From Microcaldota archaeon (GTDB lineage: Archaea > Micrarchaeota > Micrarchaeia > Micrarchaeales > CABMGC01): DNA of 37,988 nucleotides. Shown here piece by piece: positions 26,497-35,700 of the stretch. The notes under the pieces are model-generated. The model did no database searches. It was given only the letters and a program-made list of their open reading frames with translations, and had not been told where the DNA came from. Location of the stretch: positions 1 to 37,988 of the forward strand of contig DAHUYR010000016.1 in the NCBI GenBank assembly GCA_027315135.1, given 5' to 3'. Position numbers and translations under genes: made by a program. Each line of letters opens with the position of its first letter. Position 1 is the stretch's first letter.

Positions 26497-27114
26497 ATGC
26501 CAAATACAAAGATCAATGCTGCAGCCATTAATATGAAGGGTGAGGAGCGCTTTGGTCCAGTATTATCAAGAGCGTATAATCTCTTCGCGCTCGGAGGAGC
26601 GCTTGGAATATACAGGTTTGCATGCAAAGACATACTCTCAAAGAAAGGAAGGTTCAGTCTTCTGGATGTTGGAACTGGTCCAGGCATACTTCCAAAGATG
26701 CTCTCTGCAGATACGAAAAGAATCCGCATATATGCAGTAGACCCGTCCCCATCCATGCTAAGGATAGCTATGAGGAATAACAAAAATCCTGAATCAAAGT
26801 TTGCAATAGGACACAGCCAGAAGCTTCCCTTTGATGCAAAGTTTGATTTGATAATAAGCTCGGTATCCTTCCACCACTGGGCACACAAAAAGGAATCCCT
26901 TGTTTATTTATCAAAATTCCTAAAACAAAGAGGAGAGATAAGAGTTTATGAGCTCCTGAAGAAAGGTAGATTTTTTGATTATTTTGTAGATATGCACAGG
27001 ATGAATAAGGAGGAGTTGCAAAAGGCAGCTAGTGGAACAGGCCTTGCCGTGCGCAGCATTAAGATAAAGGGTGGGTTCATACGTGCAGTCTATGCAAGGG
27101 AGCGCACTATTTAG
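26497..27114 (+). CDS. class I SAM-dependent methyltransferase
   Basis: Motif I LLDVGTGPGILPKML, motif II IYAVDPSPSMLRIA, LPFDAKFDLIISSVSFHHW. Confidence 0.88.
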   Translation: MPNTKINAAAINMKGEERFGPVLSRAYNLFALGGALGIYRFACKDILSKKGRFSLLDVGTGPGILPKMLSADTKRIRIYAVDPSPSMLRIAMRNNKNPESKFAIGHSQKLPFDAKFDLIISSVSFHHWAHKKESLVYLSKFLKQRGEIRVYELLKKGRFFDYFVDMHRMNKEELQKAASGTGLAVRSIKIKGGFIRAVYARERTI

Positions 27115-27225
27115 ATTAAGCACGTTATCAGATACGGCATCTGCGCAATAGAGGCATATCTTCAGAAGCTTATGACAAGGTATAAAATCTGTTGCAGGCA
27201 CATATTTTGTTATAGTTGTGATTTT

Positions 27226-27996
27226 TTGGAACGCTGTAAGACAGATATATCAGGGTTTGACGAACTTGTTGAAGGAGGTTTTCCCGTAGGCTCATTAGTA
27301 TTGCTTACAGGCTCTCCGGGAACCGGCAAGACAATATTTGGACTGCAATACATATACAATGGTGCCATGAACGGGGAGAATGGAATCTATGTATGCATAG
27401 AGTCAACTCCGCAGGCGCTTAAGATGCAGGCAGCGCGCTTTGGCATGGATTTTGAGAGCCTTGAGAGGAGTGGGAAGGTCATCTTCTTCCGCGTTCCTGA
27501 GGATGAGAGGAAGTTTGGGATCTTCAAGAAGATTGCAGAATATTCTAACAAGATAAATGCAAAGAGAGTGGTGTTCGACAGTTTGGCTACACTCAATATA
27601 GTTCTGGGCAAATTCGTCTCGTTGTGGGATTACAGCAGCAATAAGAATGAAAATGAGAATGCAGTTGCCAACAAGATACATTCAAGCAACATCAGCTCAT
27701 TTGACAGAATGGTTATCGCAAATAGTATAATAGAGCAGTTAAGACCTATAGGGGCTACGACCCTGCTGATAACATATGGTAATGACAGTCTGAAGAAGAT
27801 GTCATATAATGAAGCTAGCGAGTTCCTGTGCGATGGAATAATAGAATTCTACAATCTGCCTATAGGGATAAAATACTCCAGAAGCATGAGAGTAGGGAAG
27901 ATGAGAAGCACAAAGAACAGCCAGTATGTTCATGAATTTATTATAACTGACAATGGGATAGTAGTCAGTCCTTCGGAGGCGATACGCTTTGAGTAG
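27226..27996 (+). CDS. KaiC/RecA-superfamily ATPase
   Basis: ISGFDELVEGGFPVGSLVLLTGSPGTGKTIFGLQYIYNG (Walker A), RVVFDSLATL (Walker B). ORF track starts at ATG 27172, but TTG 27226 gives MERCKTDISGFDE and places the TATA-like TATAAAAT (27181) upstream. Confidence 0.87.
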   Translation: MERCKTDISGFDELVEGGFPVGSLVLLTGSPGTGKTIFGLQYIYNGAMNGENGIYVCIESTPQALKMQAARFGMDFESLERSGKVIFFRVPEDERKFGIFKKIAEYSNKINAKRVVFDSLATLNIVLGKFVSLWDYSSNKNENENAVANKIHSSNISSFDRMVIANSIIEQLRPIGATTLLITYGNDSLKKMSYNEASEFLCDGIIEFYNLPIGIKYSRSMRVGKMRSTKNSQYVHEFIITDNGIVVSPSEAIRFE

Positions 27997-28552
27997 TGTG
28001 CTTAATCTCTTTGATAGACTTATGGTTGCAAAGGAACTAAATTTCAGCCAAGGCAGCATAAGCCTTTTCGACCATAGGGTTGTTCTTCCGCCAGCCAGGC
28101 TCTTCTCCGAATATATCTATCTTGTGAATAATGATCCCAAATATACCGATATATTATACGAGTCTGCAAGGGTCAGCTTCAGGGATGGAATGGGCAATGA
28201 CCTTCAGAAGAGATTCAAGTTCAGTCTCAATGATTTTTTCAACTGGCTGCCAAAGATAGCAGCGCTGGCAGGCTGGGGGGATTCTTCAATAAAGCAGTTC
28301 ATGCCTGAGAAAAGATATGGAATAATAGAATGCCAGGGCTCTCCAGTAGTACAGGAATTGAGAGGGCGCGTACACGGCCCTGTCGACCATGTCCTAAGAG
28401 GTTTCATAACAGGTAGCACAGAATCCATGTACGGAATAGTTGATGGGATGAACACAGTTGAGGTCGAGTGTGAGAATGACGGCTACAGGGTTTGCAAGTT
28501 CATCTTCAACCCTAAATTAAAAGAAGTAGATGAAAAAACCGGCAGCGTTTAG
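27989..28552 (+). CDS. V4R-domain protein
   Basis: C-terminal GPVDHVLRGFITGSTESMYGIVDGMNTVEVECENDGYRVCKFIF resembles the V4R (4-vinyl reductase) small-molecule-binding domain; overlaps the KaiC-like gene. Confidence 0.65.
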   Translation: MSSVLNLFDRLMVAKELNFSQGSISLFDHRVVLPPARLFSEYIYLVNNDPKYTDILYESARVSFRDGMGNDLQKRFKFSLNDFFNWLPKIAALAGWGDSSIKQFMPEKRYGIIECQGSPVVQELRGRVHGPVDHVLRGFITGSTESMYGIVDGMNTVEVECENDGYRVCKFIFNPKLKEVDEKTGSV

Positions 28553-28646
28553 ACAGAATAGACTGCAAATCATAATCTAACTTCCCCATATCGTGCAACA
28601 CGCACAGCTCATAGTAATGGAATCTCAGAATTCGGATTCGCCGGAT

Positions 28647-29147
28647 TCACTTTGCAAACTTTAGGTAAATCCTGCGGTACTGCAATAGCACCGATATGAT
28701 TAGTATCGCAACTATTGCCAAATACGTATATAGAAATGGAGAAGCTGCATTGCTGCCATGGACGCTTGAACCTATGCTGATTGTCAGGACCACGCTTAGA
28801 AGCCCTAGGAAGGCGGCGATCAAAGCATGGACAGTGAATATCATGCTGAATGCAACGCTCTGGTTGCTGTTTGAACCTTGTTTATCCTTGATCCGATAAA
28901 ACAATGAAGGAAGGTTCATTAGATACGGGTATTTCTCAAATAGAGTATATCTGTATCGGATAAACAGAAGCATCACTGCTAGAATGCATGTGAATATGAA
29001 TGGAACTATGAACAGTACTGGCTTTCCAATGTTTCCAAGATAATAGACTCCTAGGACCCAAGAAAAGAGAATAAGTAGCAGTCCTACTATGATAAGCGCT
29101 TTTGCTATATCCTCTAGTCCGTATCTCTTAAGATTCCTATTCACCAT
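28647..29147 (-). CDS. four-TM membrane protein
   Basis: 166 aa with four strongly hydrophobic segments. Confidence 0.65.
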   Translation of the reverse strand: MVNRNLKRYGLEDIAKALIIVGLLLILFSWVLGVYYLGNIGKPVLFIVPFIFTCILAVMLLFIRYRYTLFEKYPYLMNLPSLFYRIKDKQGSNSNQSVAFSMIFTVHALIAAFLGLLSVVLTISIGSSVHGSNAASPFLYTYLAIVAILIISVLLQYRRIYLKFAK

Positions 29148-29237
29148 GAATATATCTTTAGCATAAGGTATTTATACGCTTGTCAATCTGCAACGAAGCT
29201 GCAAACCGAATAGGATTCAAAGATATTGGAGAGTATT

Positions 29238-29261
29238 GGGTTAGCCAATAGTAGCTAACCC
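29238..29261. repeat. perfect hairpin GGGTTAGC-CAATAGTA-GCTAACCC
   Basis: 8-bp perfect inverted repeat with 8-nt loop in the gap downstream of the Cys-rich gene. Confidence 0.7.
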
Positions 29262-29315
29262 GATCATTACCAAATAGCTTTTGCATTAAAGGACTATTTA
29301 CAAGGAGATATTCCC

Positions 29316-29573
29316 TTACTGTTCCTTTTTGCAGTTGCAGTCTTCTCTTCCGCATCCGGATTTGCCTTCGCAACCGCATGCTTCTCCGCCACCGCAGCCA
29401 CCGCTGCCTCCGCAGGCGCATCCTGAATGTGATTTCAGGAACTTAAAGACCTTCTTCTGACCGAGCATGTATCCGGTTATGAAAGCACGGAGTTCCTTCT
29501 CGTCCATTGCATTTAGCATTTCCTGCTTCATCTTCAACTTATCCATATGAGAGTGTTCGTGTTCGTCCTTCAT
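29316..29573 (-). CDS. small His-rich/Cys-rich protein, putative metal-binding
   Basis: N-terminal DEHEHSHMDK; C-terminal HSGCACGGSGGCGGGEACGCEGKSGCGREDCNCKKEQ (8 Cys), checked codon by codon on the reverse strand. Confidence 0.75.
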   Translation of the reverse strand: MKDEHEHSHMDKLKMKQEMLNAMDEKELRAFITGYMLGQKKVFKFLKSHSGCACGGSGGCGGGEACGCEGKSGCGREDCNCKKEQ

Positions 29574-29580
29574 TTTATCA

Positions 29581-29601
29581 CTGACTATATTATGCAGTCA
29601 G
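29581..29601. promoter_or_regulatory. inverted repeat CTGACT-N9-AGTCAG between a TATA-like element (ACTATATATAG) and the Cys-rich ORF start
   Basis: Direct reading of 29581-29612. Confidence 0.55.
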
Positions 29602-29700
29602 ACTATATATAGCTTGTCCTTTATCTGAGAATAAACGGTTGCTAACAAGCATATGAGGCTTAGAGAGAGTAGTATATGGCGGGGCGCGCCAAGTGGTTGA

Positions 29701-32700
29701 TCACTTCCTTAAGCCATGATGTCTTCCCTTTCTTCTGTAAAGCGTAAATGCAATAAGCCCAGCTACAACAACTGCAGCTATTATTATCTCAAAAATAGGT
29801 GTACTGTTGCCCGCCTCTCCTGCAGCGTTGGAATTTAATGAATTCTGGCTTCCTATGTTTGTCGCGAAGATGCCAACTGTGCCATTGTTTGGAGTAGCAA
29901 AACTTATGCTACATGGGTTCTTCGTAACAGTGGCATTGTATATCTGCTTCCAGGTGCCATTCTCCAGTACAAATGGAATTATGGTCTGATTTGAGGAAAG
30001 GCAGTTATATTCAATTGTAACGTTTGTCTTGAGAGCAGTATGTGACAATGTGTTAAGAGAGTAAGTGAATATTTTGCTGTATCCTGGCGGCTGGGTCTCA
30101 CTCCCTGTCACGTTTGATACTGATATGCTTACCGGCTCTGATAGCGTCGAATTCTGTTTAAGCAGGACAGTCATGTTATACATTGGGAACTTTACCGTGG
30201 TGGTCTTGTTATACGTTACATTAACATGAGCTTTTACTATATTTGTCAGGTTCAGTGGTTTTGTAATGTTCTTTGTGGCATTGCCCGGGCCAGTTCTCCT
30301 GCTGGAATTGTTTGATATCGTGTTTGAAGTACTAACATGCGTCATGTTTGCAGTCGTTACGCTATTGTTGGCAGGCTGACGTAGTGACAGCGCATATATT
30401 GACTGTAGGGATCCGCTATGGTAGAAGACCGTGCTTTGATTACAGGCAGTTCCATAACCAAGTCCCACCACATAGTAGTGGTAAGTATAGCTATTGGTGC
30501 TTATTGCAATGTTGCATGCAAAGCTAATATTGATTGGAGATGGTGCAGTTATGGTCACAAGCAGTTCATCCTGATTGTAACTGCGTCTTGTTCCGTTTGC
30601 GACAACTATAAATGCAGGTGCAGCTGATGGCAGTTTTGTTCCCAGATTGTCCAGGAGAGTAAGCTGTTCGCTCTGAGAACCTGATCCTCCGCCACCTTGA
30701 GTTGAAGTAGTCGTACTGGAAGTGCCATTTGCATCTACAGCTACGTTGGTCGAATTGAATATATAAGTGGATTCTGTTCCTGTATCAGTTGCTACTGCAT
30801 TGAAGGTATATGTTCCTTCATAAAGGTGTACAGGTCCCAAGGCAACGTTACCTGCAGAGACTCCTGAAGCAGTATAAACAATCGTTCCGTTTGGTTCCTC
30901 AAGCTCTACATTGTAAGGACCTGTGCCTCCGCGTATGTAAGCATTAAATGTGGCCAAACCGTTGATTGGAACAAGTGCATTGTTAGGCGTCAGCACAATT
31001 GTAGGGTCTGCGTTTATGGTTATAATGTCGTTCGCTGAGGAGCTGCTAGCCGGGGTGTTTGCACTGTCTGTTATTGATAGCACTGCATTGAAAGTGCCTG
31101 CACCCAAGTATGCGCTTGACACTGTTATCCCATTTGATGTTGTGGAGAGCCCAGAGTATAAAGAGTTGTACTGAAGTGCAGAGTAATCAAATATGCTCCA
31201 GTTGGCAGCGTATGGCCGGGTGCCTCCAAGCCATGAATCTGAGAGACTTATTTCTTGGCCAACGTCATATGCTGGATTTGATGGCGAAATTCCTGATACG
31301 GAGAGGGCAGGGTTTACTGTTATCGAGGACTGTGCAGAACATGTTGATACGGCTGTGCTGGCAGAATCGTTTGCGAGTACCACGTAGTTACCCGAGGATA
31401 CTGGTGAAAATGTGTAAGTAGGTGCCACTGCGTTGGCTATGATATCTAAGGTAGTGCATGCAGCAGGAGTGCCTTTGTACCATGCATACGAGTAAGGCTG
31501 TACTCCGTTAAATGTAGTGGATGTCAGAGTCACCTGCTGTCCACTGTCTATTGTTTCTGAAATCGGAGCTATAGATACTGAAGGTACATTGAAGACGTTA
31601 TATGCCATGCTTTTGTGCGCTACAGCATTGGATGATAGATCCGTTACCTGCACATTTGCAGTCCAGCTGCCAACAGCGTTGGCGTTAATAATAATTGAAT
31701 TCAGAGTCCCTGAGGTTGTAAACAGTGAGTTGTATACTAATTGATTAGAGGGATTATATACGACGTAATTATAAGTATAAGGTCCTCCGCAGCCTACCAC
31801 ATTTACGGTTATTACTTGGTACTGTCCCGTATCAAGTACTGCGTTGGAAGGTGTTTCCGACATAGATATTGACGGACAGACAACAAAAGCTAGTGATGAT
31901 AAGAAGTTTCCTTTACTGCTGGCTGAGTCGCTTACTGCCACATTTGCAGTGTATGCTCCGGTGGGCCAGGCTGAAGTAGATGAGAGCAGGAATGCAAATG
32001 AATTTGAGGTCGATGAAGTAGAATAAATAGCGTTTGTCATCACCGTGCCGAGCGCGTTATAGATAATGAAATTGTAGGTGTAAGGAGCCGCTCCGCCACT
32101 AATGCTGGAAGTAAGCACGTCATTCTGTGGAGGCGATGGGATAGAGTTAGATATACTGAAGGAAAGTGGATGTAGGAAGGAATCTGCAGTATATGTTATT
32201 GAATTCTGCACCGTGTTTATATCGTTGTCCGTGATAGAATACATAATAGTAAATGTCCCAGCCCCCCATGACTTAACCTGCTGGAAGGTGTAGCTGTTTG
32301 TCGTGGCAGAAGTTGTTATTGAATTTGAGCTCATCAGTATTCCAAGGCTATTATATACAAAATAGTTGTATGTGTATGGAGGAGCGCCCCCGACTACTGT
32401 TGCTAAAGCCGTCTGGTACTGATTTGAATCGATTATCGCATTGCTCACCGAGGTGCTTGAAAGAGTAAACGCAGGGTTTACTGTAACAGCATCTTGTGTC
32501 GAACACACGGTTGAAGCAGTTGTTGCAGAGTCAGTTACCTCGTATGTGTAAGTGTTGCTAGTCGTCGGAGTTACCGTAATGGTAGATGATGTTTGGCCGG
32601 CAATCACATTTGCCACATTGCAGTTTGGATTGCCCGCACTATTTGTGTACCAGGCATATGAAAATGGTGCTTCTCCACCTGAAGGATTTGCCTTGAGAGT

Positions 32701-35700
32701 CACAGACTGGCCGTTGTCTATTGCAGGTGATTGAGGAGATATTGCTCCTGCAGTAAGGGAATTCCTTCCAGTATAAGCTATGCTATTTGTGGAGCTCATA
32801 GTGTGAGAGCTTGAATCGGTTACTATCAGATTCACAGTATATGTTCCAGATCCCGTACCCTGCGCAAAGGCGAATGAATTTGAGGATAAGGATACATCGG
32901 AGTAAAGGGCATTGTTAACCTCCGCTCCTGAAGGGCCGTATACGAGAAAGTTATACGTATATGGGCTGGTTCCTCCGGAAACGATTGCAGTAATCACCTG
33001 CGTTTGACCAGCATCAATAACGGAATTTGATGCTTGTAATTCTGAAGAAGTCAGACCCACTGCAGGTATGACTATCGCAACGTCTTCAGGATTTGATACG
33101 CCTGCAGAGACAGATCCTACTAATGAATTGGTTGTTGTGTTGAATATCGATACGTCCCCATTGTAATTTACAACATATGCAATTCCGAGGGTTGATGAGA
33201 ATGAGACACCTATTGGACTAGAAAAAGAGGATGGGCTTAGTGTGTTGCTTAGTGAATTTGTTGCAGTATCAACAATGTAGAGCTTGTTCGGAGCGTCTCC
33301 AACAATATATGCGAATGTTCCTGAAGGTGAGAAGGCAACGCCTACCGGATCATTGAAGCTGCCGCTGACGGAGTTTACCACCGTATTGCTTGCAGTGTTT
33401 ACTATGACTACGTTGCCATTGCCGTTATTATAATTGGTAACGTATGCGTAGGTGCCGGAAGGGGAGAAGGCGACCCTGTAAGGACCGCTCAGTCCCGAAG
33501 TGATGGAACTAATCACAGTGTTGGTTGCAGTATTGATGATTGCAACATTGTTTGAATCATAATTGGTCACATAAGCATAGGTGCCGGAAGGTGAGAATGC
33601 AACCCCGAAAGGAAAACTTACGCCAGCATATATGTTGCCGACAACAGAGTTTGTTGCCGTGCTTATTATTGACAGGCTGCCACCGTTGGTGACATATCCA
33701 AATGTTCCTGATGGGGAAAAGGCTATACCGCGTGGGTTGTTGAAGCCCGAGTTTATAGTGCCGACAAGTGCGTTTGTTGCTGTGTTTATTATGACAACCC
33801 TGTTGTTCAGCAACTCCGTTATGTATGCAAAGCTCAGAATCTCTGGGCGTGCCACAGTATAAATCGTATTGCTATAGATAGAATTTGCTATTTCATTGGT
33901 TGTTGCCGAATCAGTTACAACCACATTTGCTTCGATAGAATTTGCACCCACGCTTGTAGGTATCGTGTACGCCAGCGCGTTTGAGTTGAGGCTGCTGATT
34001 ACAGAGATGCTGCTGATTATGGCTCCTGTCTGCACATTTGCAACTATGAAGTTGTATGTATACGGAGAGGTTCCGCCAACCACGTTTGCTGTAAACATGA
34101 TTACGTTGCCTGTTTCAATATTTGCTGGGAGGAGTATATTTGATGTGAGCACAGGCGTCGAGAGGGCAGGACTGATCAGTATATTAGAGGTATACCCTGA
34201 AGACATACTATTTGTAGAAGAATCTGAGGCAAAGACATTTGCAACAACCGGTGAGTTTGAAGTCCATAGCGAATTTGTTTGAATAGTTGTAGAGAAAGTG
34301 GGGCTGTTTTGAATTAGCGTGTTGCTGTACAGCAATATTCCAGGCGAGATTTCGTTAGATACAATAATGTTAACAGTATAACTTGGAACCCCTCCGTTTA
34401 TTGTTCCTCCGAACGTTATGTACTGCCCTGCATCGACTAGTGTATTTGATACTGAAGGAGATGGAACAGAGAAAGCATTGCTAATCTGTGCCGTACCGTA
34501 TGTAGTGCCTGGGAGTATGTTGTTTGGAGGGTTTATCCTGCTCCTGAACCATTGCGCTACAATTGAATTGCCATTATTTGCATAAACTATAGGATATGAA
34601 GAGGAAGGCGTAGCCGCGCTTCCTGTCGATTCCTCTTGCGTGTAATTTATGGTGGCTGTAGCAGTGGTGCTTTGCCAGGTAACGGTAGCAACGTACGGAG
34701 CGTTTGGGTTTTTAGTTCCTTTTACATTAAAACCGCTTCCTGAATTGACATAGACCAATTCTAACTCCGGAGGCGTGCCGCCTCCCACTCCTGCAAATGC
34801 GCCATTCCCTGTAATGCCCCACCACCCGGCATTTGTGCCTGATGGTATCTGTGTACTCCAGCCTATGAGTTTATCCACGTTTGGAGTATTTGATATTATG
34901 AAGCCGTCTAATACTTTACCCACCGGATTCGATTGTAAGTTATTGTAGAGTGCAGCACTCTCGCCGCTTGCTGGAGATAATGTAATGCCATTATTTATTG
35001 AAATGCTGCCAGATGTTCCTGTAAATGTCCAACCGGACGGAGCTGAAGATGAAACGCCGCTGAAATTGATATAGAGATTGAATATCGCTGCTCCATTGTC
35101 GTATTTGCCGTAGGTACTGGTGAGTTGTGGTGCTTCGCCGGTATCGCTTCCATCCATTAAGGTATTTTCCGTGGTGACAACGTTCCCAGCCCAACCCAGA
35201 TAGACAGTATTGGTTGTTGCTGTACCGGTGTTTGCTGGCAGAAAAGTGTTTGCAGGTATGGATACCCAATAAAGTACATTGGAAGACGCAGAAAGTGCAT
35301 TTGTAGATAGTGACGATGTGCAGAGTGCATTTGCAGTCTGTTCGTTGATGATATTGCCTTCCATCCATGACTTGGCAATGGTTCCGTTTGCAAAAAAGAA
35401 GATTCCGTTATTGAGGCTGCACGTTTCGTACTGCTGGTATGCAAGTGCGTTGAATCCTATTACGTTGCCTGTAATTGAGTTTACTGTTCCTATTGCGATT
35501 GGTGTGTTTGCTGCAACCGCAGTTGATTGATAATTAGTAAGTGTAATTGGCAGATATGCAGCAGTGGCTATAAACGTTGTGCTGTTGGTTGCCTGAGAGG
35601 TAGCATTGGTTACAATAACGTTGACATTCCACCTGCCTGGAGAGGCCAGATGCAGATTGAAGGTAAATGAGTTGGATGTGCTGGACAGCCCAGTATAAAG

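Noticed and set aside
29158-29421. 87-aa minus ORF MRLRRQRWLRWRRSMRLRRQIRMRKRRLQLQ
   Set aside because: Out-of-frame reading of the Cys-rich gene tail and the following gap; Arg-rich content is a frame artefact of GC-rich TGC/GGC codons.
33581-34282. plus-strand ORFs inside the giant gene, including similar 'MPEGENATPKG...' segments
   Set aside because: Mirror translations of the YVTN and Ig repeats on the opposite strand; the repetition comes from the real minus-strand repeats.
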